Source of the DNA: Saposhnikovia divaricata
Taxonomy: Eukaryota > Streptophyta > Magnoliopsida > Apiales > Apiaceae
Reading direction: 5' to 3'
DNA length: 64,000 nt
Assembly: GCA_036435485.1 (NCBI GenBank)
Contig: CM071601.1
Location: 185,230,939-185,294,938, forward strand
Shown here: piece by piece, positions 13,311 to 28,942 of the stretch
Position numbering within the stretch: the stretch's first letter is position 1
How the letters are laid out: each line of letters starts with the position of its first letter
The notes under the pieces: model-generated
The model's database searches: none
What the model was told of the DNA's origin: nothing
What the model saw: the letters and a program-made list of their open reading frames with translations, nothing else
Translations under genes and position numbers: made by a program

Positions 13311-13434
13311 CCTAAATTGTTGTGATGTTTGTTTTCTAAATCTTATGCAAGGTTAAACCACAGTTTGCTTAACTATGGTTAAGAAAAAATAGTTGTAGTG
13401 GTACTACAGTGGATTATTGGGTTTAGAGTTCAAA

Positions 13435-13437
<3 letters not shown>

Positions 13438-13472
<35 letters not shown>
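13438..13472 (+). repeat. (CT)n microsatellite in the VPS26 leader region
   Basis: An uninterrupted CT run in the presumed 5' UTR. It creates a short Ser-Leu frame that is not a gene. Confidence 0.9.
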
Positions 13473-13475
<3 letters not shown>

Positions 13476-13777
13476 CGATCAGAATAAATACAGATCGCTA
13501 TACGTATTTTTCAGATCCGGCTGTATCACAGGTACTTTCTCCACTCTCTCTACATATCAACATATTTCAGATCTGGCTGTATCTATTTTGTATGTTTATA
13601 CTGTTTTGATCGAAATAGAGCATTGTTTAATTCTGTGTAGTAAAGTTTAATTTATATTAGCCGATGTTTAATTGAATTGAATATTAGGTTTGGTAACATC
13701 GAATTTGAATTCTCGATATTTTCAGGTGTGTTTAAAGTTAGGTTTTCAAGTGGAATTTGAATTTAAGCCTATACATA

Positions 13778-18552
<4,775 letters not shown>

Positions 18553-19942
18553 TTGTCTGCAGGATGTAGTTTCTCTTAAACATTTAAATTATATCCGGCT
18601 TTGTCCAGAGTGAGGATCTTGAGTATCGACAAGGGCTGCAGTGGCGCTGTGTCTTATGGTTATTAACCTACTTTCTATAGGTCACTGCTGCAGTTGGATA
18701 TATGTGAGTGATATAGTTGGACTATGCCGAATGAAAAACCTGGCATGTGATTCAACTAATCTTCAATGATTGTTTTCTTAGCCGATGATGGATATTAGAC
18801 AAAGAGCATCAATAACTTTTCTTTGGGCCTTTTGACATTTCATGGATATTAGTGGATTACAACACTAAGCTAGTCTAGTGCTTATTGTGTGGATGTTTTA
18901 TGTGTGTGTGCACTTGTGTTGATGTTGTACTGCTAGTTGTTTATTTGTTGGCAACCTAAATTGTAACGATATAAAAAGGGTACTTGAGTTTTAAAGATGC
19001 ATCTGGATAGTAGTACTTTTAGAGCTACTTTATGAAAGTATTAGACCGAAATACCATGTGAATAACATCCCAGATTACAATTTTCTAAATCAGGATTCAG
19101 CTGGGTTTTGTTTGGAAATCGTAAGGAAATTTTATATATATGCCAGTGATTCGGCATCTTAATTCTTAACAAATCTCATGCACATGTCAAAATGTGTAGT
19201 TAGGCGATGTGATTGAGATTGTTTATTTTGTATCAAAGTCAATGTTTACATAGTTCGAAAGTCGTAGACAACCGGGCAGAAGTCACGGAGCAGAACCACC
19301 GCATATGGAGAGGTGGGGGTGGAATGGAACAGTTTAATATGCTTCAACTTGTTGACATGTTTGTTAGACAATGGATGGATTCAGAAAAATGAAATTGTGA
19401 GTGTCAAGAGGTTGGTAGATTAGCAACGGTCAAAGGATTGGCAAAAAGATGGTGATGAAGTTCATCCCATGTCGTTACCACTTGCTACTTGGGTATTATC
19501 CCAATTTCTCAATCAAATTGTCGTCTTGGAACTATGGGCGAAAGTGATCACAATAGTTTACATGAATTCAAAATGACACAACAAACAAACTTAAAATTGA
19601 ATTAATGTAAATCATAAAAACAAAACAAAATACATAATCACCATAAATATCGATGAAATGTCTGAAAAAAATCCGTGTATTGCAGTTTTGAACTAGCATT
19701 TCATTATCATTTACAACATGCACATAACTACGTAAATAAATTAAAAATTTCTGTTTCAGAAAATAAAAATAAATTTTATTTATTTATTTTGATCTGTGTA
19801 CGATATAGATTTCCATATTTTAATCATTTGTGGTGGTCGACTGGTAAAAATGATAATGGGAAGACTCTGAGTCAGCAAAAAATGTCCACACCGCTACACT
19901 CTTGCAAAGATAGTCACCGACAGCGGGACCCAACCAGCTAAC
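18553..19942. other. VPS26 3' flank and intergenic, no gene seen
   Basis: Contains the VPS26 3' UTR and anonymous AT-rich sequence. A weak Helitron-like tail (AATCCGTGTATTGCAG, about 19671) is present. An 88-codon frame at 19675-19941 has no recognisable domain. Confidence 0.6.
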
Positions 19943-19952
19943 GCCACGTGGC
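19943..19952. promoter_or_regulatory. Perfect palindromic G-box
   Basis: GCCACGTGGC, the high-affinity core for plant bZIP/bHLH factors, lies about 145 bp upstream of a TATA box and about 320 bp upstream of the transporter ATG. Confidence 0.6.
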
Positions 19953-20096
19953 AAAGATCAGCAATCAAACGGCCGAAACAAAACCGTGTTACTATCCATC
20001 CATCCACAGGGGCGGGGCCTATCCCGTTAACTTTCCTAGAATAATAGTAACGCTCACTGCTACGTCTTACGATTTAATTGAATTGAATTCAATTAT

Positions 20097-20106
20097 CTAT
20101 ATATAC
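20097..20106 (+). promoter_or_regulatory. Candidate TATA box of the MFSD5-family gene
   Basis: CTATATATAC lies about 165 bp before the ATG. A CT-rich and then GA-rich leader follows. Confidence 0.5.
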
Positions 20107-20232
20107 TACTAAATCTACATCTGAATCTGTATATTTAAGAGTTTGAAGATCGGAATCTGAGTGTGGGAGACTTCACATTACTTCACAAACTTATTTGAAA
20201 TATCTTTCTCTATCTCTCTCGACGGGAACAAA

Positions 20233-20269
20233 CAAGAGAGAGATCGAGATTGAGAGAGAGAGAGAGAGG
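20233..20269 (+). repeat. GA-rich tract in the 5' leader, up to the ATG
   Basis: Interrupted (GA)n ending at the start codon. It is complementary to the (CT)n tract that opens intron 1. Confidence 0.9.
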
Positions 20270-20420
20270 ATGGAGGCGTTTTATTACCTGGTGTTTGGGA
20301 TACTGGGAGTGATCGTAGCAGCAACTGAGCTTAGCAAGAGCAACAAAGATCGTATCAACACTTCTCAGCCTTTCAATGCTTTCAAAAATAATTACCTCGT
20401 TGTTTACTCTCTTATGATGG

Positions 20421-20496
<76 letters not shown>

Positions 20497-23400
20497 TCTC
20501 CCCCTCCTTTTTGTGTAGATCTGTCATTTTGTGCGCATTTATACCTGCATCATCTTAATTCACATTTTGAATTTCGGTGAATTATGCTATATTTATTGTT
20601 TTGTGTCAATTAGATGACATTTCTCTTATATTTCATGGATCTGTGTGCTTAATCTGCTTTCAAACCTGTTTTTAATGTTGATGTATCGGATCTGGATCGA
20701 ATTCTATAGATTTAGCTGCTGTATGTATAAAAATGTGAATTGCGGACGCGATTGAGATCAGGATTGATCTTTTACCAATTAGTAAAGCACTGTCTTGTAT
20801 CGAACTAACCAACTGCTACAAAGCTACATTTGTCAATGCGGTTATGATTCTTTATTAATTCATTGGTTTTTGGATACTGCTTTAGACAAGTTCATTGTCG
20901 GTCAATTGTCACAAGGAACCGTGCTATTATTGGAGTTAGTTTCATGTCCTGCCCTTTTTAAATATATATGTAAAAAGATCATCTAAGCAAACAGCTGGGA
21001 TTTGCTAATTTTATTACTCCCTCCGTCCCTTTTTAGTCGGCACATTTGCAAAAAACACACATATTAAGAAAGAATTGATTATGTAATTTGTTTCCATGTT
21101 TGCCCTTAATCTTAACATTAAATGAAGAGTTATGAATGTGTATATTAAATATAAAGTCAAACATTGGTATTAGAAATAAATGGGTATATATGGAAAAATT
21201 GATAAAAATATGTATTGGAACAAGGAATGTGACAATTATTTAGGGACAATTTTTTTTTACAAATATGCCAACTAAAGAGGGACGGAGGGAGTAGTAATTA
21301 CTGTTGCTATTTTTAGAGTGTAATTACTGTTGTATCAAGGCCATGCTTCACAATTCTACTTTAAGTGTGGTTTCTACTTATTTGAAGTCTACTTTTAATT
21401 TTTCCCCTAATGCTTTAGTCTTTCTTATGTGACTACAGCTGGTGACTGGTTGCAGGGACCATATGTGTACTACCTTTACACAACCTATGGCTATGGTAAG
21501 GGAGACATTGGACAACTCTTTATTGCTGGTTTTGGATCGTCTATGTTGTTCGGAACAATTGTCGGATCTCTGGCAGATAAAACGTCAGTCTCTCTCCCTT
21601 TAAAGATTTACCTACAGATACCCGCGATGAAGTTTGACATTAACGTGTTTCTTGTTGGGTCACTAAAATCATTTCAGGGGTAGGAAACGTGCATGCGTAA
21701 CTTACTGCATTACTTACATACTGAGCTGCATCACAAAGCACTCTCCTCACTATAAAGTCCTCATGTTGGGTCGCATTTTGGGTGGTATTGCTACATCACT
21801 TCTATTTTCAGCATTTGAGTCGTGGCTTGTGGCTGAGCATAATAAGGTATATGGTGCTTACGTTATTAGAAAGTTTTAATTCTTGTGTGTACATTTTTGC
21901 TTACAAGTCCTGTGGAAGTTGAAACACGGAAGTATGTCTAAAAGTTAAAATTTATAACAACCACCATTTTGTGAATTGATTGAGTAGAAGTTTTTGTTTT
22001 GTTTTTCCCCCCTTTCTACCGTATATTGCAATTGCCTGATGTTCGTAATATTTACAAGGGCCATTTTGAAAAGACATTCATATGAGTTTAGCTGTATTTG
22101 CAACTTTCACAAGGGACACCTTCAATCCGTGTCTTTTTAAAATATACGCTAAGCTGTATAATTTGCCATGTTTCCTTGTAACTATTGATACCAGGTGATT
22201 GATTGAATATAACTTCATCAAGTTAAGATCAGGAAATATAATACATATTACAATTCACATCTAATCATATATGGGCACATTTGACATGTTGCCTGACCGC
22301 TGTCGTGCAGTTCCTTCTCTTGTCAATAGACTGATACCTATATTTGACCATATTTGGCATTAGGCATTGTTCTGCTATCTTGTACTTCTTTTTATTCTTA
22401 TATCATTAGAAAATGTATTGCCTTAAGAAGTATAACTAGTCATGTGATCTGCATTATCAGGAAAATCACTGATTTCTCTTTCTTCTTGTTTATGTAGAGA
22501 AATTTTGATCAGCAATGGCTTTCACTAACATTCTCCAAGGCAATATTTCTTGGAAATGGTCTTGTTGCTATAATCTCTGGCTTATTTGGAAATATGCTTG
22601 TTGATTCCCTAAATCTTGGGCCTGTGGCACCATTTGATGCTGCTGCATGCTTTCTCGCCATTGGTATGGCCATTATAATGTCATCCTGGACAGAAAACTA
22701 TGGAGACCCTTCAGAGAGCAAGGACTTGCTTACTCAATTTAAAGGCGCTGCTGTGGCTATAGCTTCAGGTTTATACCATGACTGATGCATCATGTTCTCT
22801 AATCTTATTTCTAAAGTTCTGTTACTTGCATCATAGACCATGTTACTTTCGTAGTTCTTTGAGGACGCATTAGAATAAAAGGTTAATATTAAGCACATAG
22901 TCCTGACGTTTAGTTCTTTGCCCAATTCAATTCTAAGAGTATTTAAAATATTATATAAGGAACAGATATATCTTACTTTGATTGTAACTGGTGTCTTGGT
23001 GCAATTGTTTTATACTGAGAATTGACTATGAATATCACTTAAAATTAGAAAGTCAGATTGTGGTACATTAATATTTATAGCAAACATATTTACCTTTCTT
23101 ATATTATATCGATTATGTTATCTTGTCCTGTCGTTTTAGTTTACTTGATGCTTATCAGAGTGGTCTTTCTGGAACAGATGAGAAAATTGCATTATTGGGT
23201 GCAATACAGTCATTGTTTGAAGGGTCTATGTATACCTTCGTGTTTCTCTGGACTCCTGCTTTGAGTCCAAATGACGAGGAAATTCCCCATGGTTTCATTT
23301 TTGCTACATTCATGTTGGCATCAATGCTCGGAAGTTCATTTGCGTCTCGCTTGATGGCTCGCTCATCACTTAAAGTTGAGAGCTATATGCAGATTGTATT

Positions 23401-24281
23401 TGTGGTTTCTGCCGCCTCTCTTCTGCTTCCCATTTTGACATCGGTAATTTTTATCTTTCCTTTTGTTTTTTCTATCCTTGCTAAACTTGGTATCTCGACG
23501 TCTCTAAATGCCGCTTGTTTTATACGGAACAGTTATTGGTACCTCCTTCTGAAGAGAAAGGTGGAGGTATTAAATTTGCAGGTTGTCTCCAGCTTCTTGG
23601 CTTTTGTACCTTTGAGGCTTGTGTGGGTATCTTTTGGCCATCTATAATGAAAATGAGGTCCCAGTACATTCCTGAAGAGGCTAGAAGCACCATCATGAAT
23701 TTCTTCCGTATTCCTCTGAACATATTTGTGTGCATAGTTTTGTACAATGTATGTTTCTTAAAGCTTTTTCTCTTCTATGGCTTATACTTTAACATTTGTT
23801 TTCAGTTCTAAAAACATCATTTCAGTATAGCAACAGTATAGCAACTAGTATCCTTCTCTATTCTTTCTGAGATATACAAATTGTCTTTGATGTGGTTTTC
23901 CAGGTCAATGCATTCCCCATCACTGTTATGTTTGGCATGTGTTCCATCTTTCTTTTCGTGGCATCGCTGTTGCAAAGGAGGTTGTCAGTTATTGCGGATA
24001 AAACAAGTAAGTTGTCTATCTCTCGCAACCTGCTCTAAGGTTTGGATATCTTCGTAAAGTTTTCTATTTTTATGGAGTAATGTAATGGAAAAAGCAAATG
24101 TTATGTACTGATCTGATAGCATTGAGTAATCTGATAGAAATTGAGTGATCGGATATCCTCTATAAGCTTTTTTTATACTTACTGTCATGAGATAAAGAAA
24201 AATGTACTTCCTGCAGAGACAGAAGACTGGTCACAGTTGAGGGAGAGGGATGCAGAGGCTGAACCACTGAATGATGCTTAG
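20270..24281 (+). CDS. Molybdate-anion transporter, MFSD5 family (8 exons, 461 aa)
   Basis: A major-facilitator membrane protein of the family that includes animal MFSD5 and algal molybdate transporter MOT2; molybdate uptake is inferred from family. Exons: 20270-20420, 21439-21583, 21678-21846, 22498-22768, 23178-23443, 23533-23748, 23904-24006, 24217-24281; all junctions are GT-AG and in frame. The first membrane segment is near residues 4-19. MFS motif A (GSLADKTGRKRA) spans residues 93-104 across the exon 2/3 junction. Later segments include GRILGGIATSLLFSAFESW, EGSMYTFVFLWTPAL and QLLGFCTFEACVGIFWPS; the cytosolic tail is acidic (RERDAEAEPLNDA). The ATG is the first after the GA leader and starts the conserved MEAFYYLVFG. 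Intron 1 opens with (CT)n and carries a Stowaway MITE. Two dead paralogues lie downstream. Confidence 0.92.
20424..20492 (+). repeat. (CT)n microsatellite at the start of intron 1
   Basis: The donor reads G|GTACTCTC, with the CT run starting four bases into the intron. CT-rich sequence continues to about 20507. Confidence 0.97.
21017..21291. mobile_element. Stowaway MITE in transporter intron 1
   Basis: Ends CTCCCTCCGTCCC and GGGACGGAGGGAG, flanked by TA on both sides (21015-21016, 21292-21293). 275 bp, non-coding. The paralogous intron at about 37.47 kb lacks it. Confidence 0.9.
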
Positions 24282-24785
24282 TTTCCAAAATTTGGAAGTG
24301 GTGTTATGCAGTGGAAAAACTCAAGGCATAAACTTTTACAGAACTCAGTCTAGCTAGCTATATATCCAATTTATCAGTGCCAACAATTTATAGTAGTTTT
24401 GGCTTCTGGGACGAAGTGGTTACAGAGATACTACTATCTGGCTCTTCGGCATAGGTTGCAGAGGAAACATGTAACACCTACACTTCAACTCCTGGGAAGA
24501 TTTATTTTTCAGCTGTTGTCTACTAGTCTTGTTGTCTTCTATTATATAGGTCAAAGTTTAAGGCCTTAGTTTTGTTTAAACAGTTTTGCAAATTTTCTTA
24601 TTGTCACACAAGTGTAAAATGGCACAAGCAATTCTTTATACTTTTCATGTGTACTACAACTATGAAAGAAAGGATTTATATAATCTTATTTTCTTTATTT
24701 AGTTCTGGCTTCAAGGATATGAGAGACTTGAGTAATGCAGATTGAATTGAATTGTACTATGTTCAGCTTATGGCCGCTCGAATTT

Positions 24786-25625
24786 TTTTATTTTTTTTTG
24801 ACAAAATGCAAGTTCATTCCGATAAATTAAACAAGTCTAGCCGGGACAAACCCCCAACTGACAATGCAATCAGGTTGATAAAACAATAAACGAGCTAAAT
24901 AAATAGCCGCATTGTTTCCAGACTGCTTAACAAACTGGATCCGTATATTCTTGAAACTGAAAAAAGTTACAATGATATCCCGAGCAATCCTACTAGCATC
25001 AGCCCTGAAATTCGTAGTAGCACAATTGACCCTCACATAAATGCGTACTGAAGCCCAATGTTCCAAACCTTCAACTGAAGTTGGGGAAGCATAAATTCCC
25101 GAAACCGGAACAAACTTTAATTGCGAAAGGTGAGCTCTTGTGAATTCCACTACCATCTCAAGAATACTCCAGCTATCTACCTGCCGTAAAACAGCTATAG
25201 ACCTGCCGATACCCCAGCTATCCACATGCCAAAAATCAGCTATAGACATGCCGCAAGTAGCAACGATGCGAGCTTTCAAAATTTCCCAAAATGCCAAATA
25301 AACCAATTTCAATGGAAAACGCAACCAAACAACCAACAATAAAACACAACCAAACATAAACCCCAAACAATTGGGGACAGAAAACAACCCAAAAAGATGG
25401 GTACGACAAAAGAGATCTCACCCAAAAAAGGATTGGATCTCGATTTTATTAAAAAACAATAACTAGAACGAGATGGGGCAATCGGAATGGGGGGATGGGT
25501 GGGGGAGGGCGGAGAAGATATGAAGAAGGGGAGGCGGGAGGCGGGAGGCGGGAGGCGGGAGCGGGAGGGGGGGCGGAGGGCTCAGGCGACTCTCATGCGA
25601 GTGAGAGTTGGTGAACAGGAAAGGA
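24786..25625 (-). mobile_element. LINE-like insertion (5'-truncated, RNase H-like tail)
   Basis: An 840-bp insertion is flanked by a 17-bp target duplication, TATGGCCGCTCGAATTT (24769-24785 and 25626-25642). The pseudogene flank at about 40.06 kb has the same sequence once, an empty site. On the minus strand it ends in an A-rich tail (T-run at 24785-24800). A 186-codon frame (25387 to 24827) ends with patterns of the RNase H-like domain of plant LINEs (SRIARDIIVTFFSF, then IQFVKQSGNNAAIYLARLLF), with decayed catalytic positions. The 5' side (plus-strand 25528-25580) is a GGGAGGC repeat. A retroposed host transcript is a less likely alternative. Confidence 0.65.
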
Positions 25626-25693
25626 TATGGCCGCTCGAATTTAAGAACTCAGGGCATGCCTGTTTTAGTGTTCTGTCATACCATGTCAATTTA

Positions 25694-27068
25694 GGGCCTG
25701 TTTGGGGTTTCATTTTGTATGGAACTTATGGCTTATAAGACCATAAGAACTTTTGAGGGGTGTTTACCTATTTAAGGACCTATTTGGGGTTTCGTTTTAC
25801 TGTTGACTTATGGCTTATACGGCCATAAAAACTTATGAGGAATGTTTGCCAATTTAAGTTTTAGCTCAACTTATAATTTATATGTTGATAAGTTGAATAT
25901 GCTTATAACTTATTTTTGAATAAAGGCCCCAATATCACAATTTGGAAGCAAATGGTCCCAAATATCACAGCTAAAAAACTTGATCCCAAATATCACTTCA
26001 AAACACAATTCCGCGTTTTGGAATTTTTTTTAAAAAAAAATGCTAAAGGGGGCTGAGTGGCAGGGAAAACGCCACTTGAAGTGGCGTTTATGGGGTTGAG
26101 TGGCAGGGAAAACGCCACTTGAAGTGGCGGGGAAATGCCACTTGAAGTGGCGTTTGGTATGGAAAAAAACTTTTAGTAGAAGTGTGCACTTCTATTCCAT
26201 TTAATTTACAAAACGTTATATTATAGTGTGTCTTGGAGTGATATTTGGGGCCAAGTTTTTGAACAATGATATTTGGGGCTGTTTTCTTTCAAATTATGAT
26301 AGATAGGGCCAACACCCCTTATTTTTCGATACATGCAATATATAATATCCTTCAAATCTTCAAAATCATATAAATCTTTTGATCCGTTTATTAGAAAATT
26401 GATATGTATATACCAAATTACTGTACTCATCGAGATCTATCAATTGACATATATTAAAAAACAAATATTTTGAAAATAATAAAAAAAGTTAAACTTATAA
26501 GTTCTGATTTACCAAACACTCTACTGATTTATAAGTTCTGATTTACCAAACACTCTTCTGACTTATAATATCTACTTATCACTTATATGAGACTTATGCT
26601 TATAAGCCATAAGCTACTCATTTTAAGATAAGCCAAACACCCACTAAGTTTTAGCTCAACTTATGACTTATATGTTGATAAGTTGAATGTTAGAAAATCC
26701 TAACATTCAACTTATGCTTATAAATTATTTCTCGATACGCGCAATATATAATATCCTTCAAATCTTCAAAATCATATATCTTTTTATCCGTTCATTAGAA
26801 AATTGATATGTATATATCAAATTACTCTACTCATCGAGATCTATCCATTGACATCCATTGATATATATTAAAAAACAAATATATATTTTGAAAATAATAA
26901 AAAAAGTTAACTTATAAGTTATGATTTACCAAACACTCTACTGATTTATAAGTTCCCTGATTTACTTAACACTTTACTGACTTATAAGTTCCGCTCTACT
27001 TATCACTTATATGACATTTATGCCTATAAGTCATAAGCTACTCTTCTTAAGATACCCCAAATACTCAC
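25694..27068. mobile_element. Composite Tourist-like (PIF/Harbinger) MITE insertion
   Basis: It begins GGGCCTGTTTGGGG, and its right-end complement begins GTGAGTATTTGGGG. Both sides carry TTA (25691-25693, 27069-27071). The paralogous site near 40.11 kb lacks the insertion. Inside are two copies of a module with ATACGCAATATATAATATCC and ACTTATAAGTT repeats (about 26320-26640 and 26735-27060), so two related elements are nested or duplicated, with a further MITE inside. A single-copy relative lies at 30327-30813. Confidence 0.7.
25927..26310. mobile_element. Nested MITE with three CGCCACTTGAAGTGGCG palindromes
   Basis: Left end GGCCCCAATATCACAATTTG; the right-end complement reads GGCCCTATCTATCATAATTTG. 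Palindromes lie at 26070-26086 and 26113-26129, with a variant at 26136-26152. Confidence 0.6.
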
Positions 27069-27071
27069 TTA

Positions 27072-28597
27072 GTCTTAATTTTCTTAATTGTTATGAAGTT
27101 ATTCTACAAACTGAATCTCAGTCATCTTATAGTTGATTTTCATGAGTGAATAATACACAAAGGTTGATCTTTTAATTTTTTTGATGATCTAAAAATTCAC
27201 AACGAAACTAGTTCTCATAGAGGTGCATTGACTTGATATCCTCTCTTTTCTTCGCCAACCATATCCTCTATTTTCTTCGCCAAGTAGTAACAGACAATGG
27301 TTGAGGTCTGAGGACAGAAAAACAAAAATAGGTGGTTCTTGTTACCTTGTAGACGTTATTTTGTCGATTAAGCAGCGGTTAGCCGCGTCTTACAATAATT
27401 TTTGAATTTTTTTAAATAAAGATTATAAAAAGAAAAAAGTTGGTAAAAAGTATTTATAATATCATATAAATTAAAGGAGAGAAAAACAATCTGAAATTGA
27501 AAATTGAAATTTCAAATAAAAACCTTAGATCTGAAAAAATAAAACCACAAAGAAATCGGTCCACTCTCGAATCCAATAACCTCCGCTTAAATCGAAGAAG
27601 AAAAAACCGGAACCCCTGATGATTTAGATCTAAAAAATAAAACAAACAAAACAAAAAGGTAAAAATCCTCTCTAAAAAAAGGAAAATTATTCAAGGAAAC
27701 AAGAATAAATAAAAAAAATTAAACAATTTGGGGCTTTCCCTGTTAAGAAAGGGCGGCGGCTGGAAAGAAAGAGAAAAATAGGGTTGGGAGCATCACCAAC
27801 TTTGTGAAGTACTAGTTATAATTTCTAAAAATTTATTTTACATCAAATATCTTAGAAAAAATTAATTACATGTCTTTTTCATAAATTGAATTATCATTTT
27901 ATATAAATTTGAATCCTTTATGTAAAATTCTTTTCTATTTCAGAAATGTTAATCTTGTTAATTACACATCTTTCTTATAATTTCAAAATCTTCCTTATAT
28001 TCAAATTTATTTTCTGTTTTGAATATGTTAAAGTAAAATTTAATTATTAATATTTCCTTTTCATTTTGAACATGTAAAAAAATAATTATATTTATTCTTT
28101 AAAAAATTGTTTTTTTTTATATTTTGAACACATAATTAAATATATGTAAACAATAAAATAAACTATTTACACATTCTTCTTATTTATACCAATTTGTGTC
28201 ACGTTTTTCTTAGACCGACACGCGTTGTACAAATATTAAACGTACATAATAATAAAAAATTAAGTAATAAATAAAAAAAGTAAAATATTTCAGCTTGCAT
28301 TATGGATTACAAAATGATCCAATCCGACAGGTATTGCAAATAATATGATCCGACTCGCTTGGATGATTGGATTTTACCATAACCGAAATTTTGAAAATTT
28401 CAGAATTGAATTTATCTTTTTTAAATTCGATAGAGTGTGAATTTGGATATGAATATGTTAAAAATATTTTTAACAAATTTTTAGATAATTTTTTTTATAA
28501 TTAATTTCTTCCCTAAGAATTAGGATATTAAAAAAGAAAATTTAGTTTTCAATATTCAAATTAAAGATGAATTCGAATGCTCTTTTCCTATAAATAG
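27072..28597. other. Intergenic, two kinds of paralogous flank
   Basis: 27072-27470 matches the downstream flank of the first transporter pseudogene (about 40110-40490). From about 27800 the sequence matches the left flank of the second NAC-like module (58732 onward), with about 500 bp (27920-28390) absent from that copy. No gene is seen; a 66-codon minus-strand frame at 27454-27654 is not convincing. Confidence 0.65.
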
Positions 28598-28602
28598 AAA
28601 AC

Positions 28603-28942
28603 TAATAGATTTGTGAATTTAAATGTGTATATATATGTAAGTATAGGTGTATAAAGAGACTTGGATCACAGGAAAAGATAGTTTGTTATATCTCAACAAC
28701 TTGAAATGAACATACTGTATGGTCCAGTATTTATACAAGAAGAAATAGTCAACTCTATGTTGACTAGACAGCTGGAACAAGTAACTGTTGTAAAATATAG
28801 AAATTACATCCAAACAGTAGTAGTCAAATTACACACTACTTGAGCTTGCATAGCTAACTGAATATTCGCCTTGTATTGATGTTTTCCATTTGCCACAGAT
28901 AATGCACTATTTACATGTGCAATTGCTTCTTCATCCTTATTA
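28603..28942 (-). repeat. Copia C 3' LTR
   Basis: 340 bp, from TAATAGATTTG on the plus strand to CCTTATTA. It contains the empty site for the MITE found in the other LTR. Confidence 0.88.

Noticed and set aside
13417..13650. 77-codon frame in the VPS26 leader region
   Set aside because: Driven by the (CT)n tract; no protein similarity.
20195..20527. Overlapping frames on both strands rich in Ser-Leu or Arg-Glu
   Set aside because: They arise from the GA and CT tracts around transporter exon 1. Only the 20270 start belongs to a recognised protein.
24827..25387. Host gene of 186 codons on the minus strand
   Set aside because: It lies within an 840-bp insertion with a 17-bp target duplication and A-rich tail and resembles a LINE RNase H-like tail, so it is treated as a retroelement.
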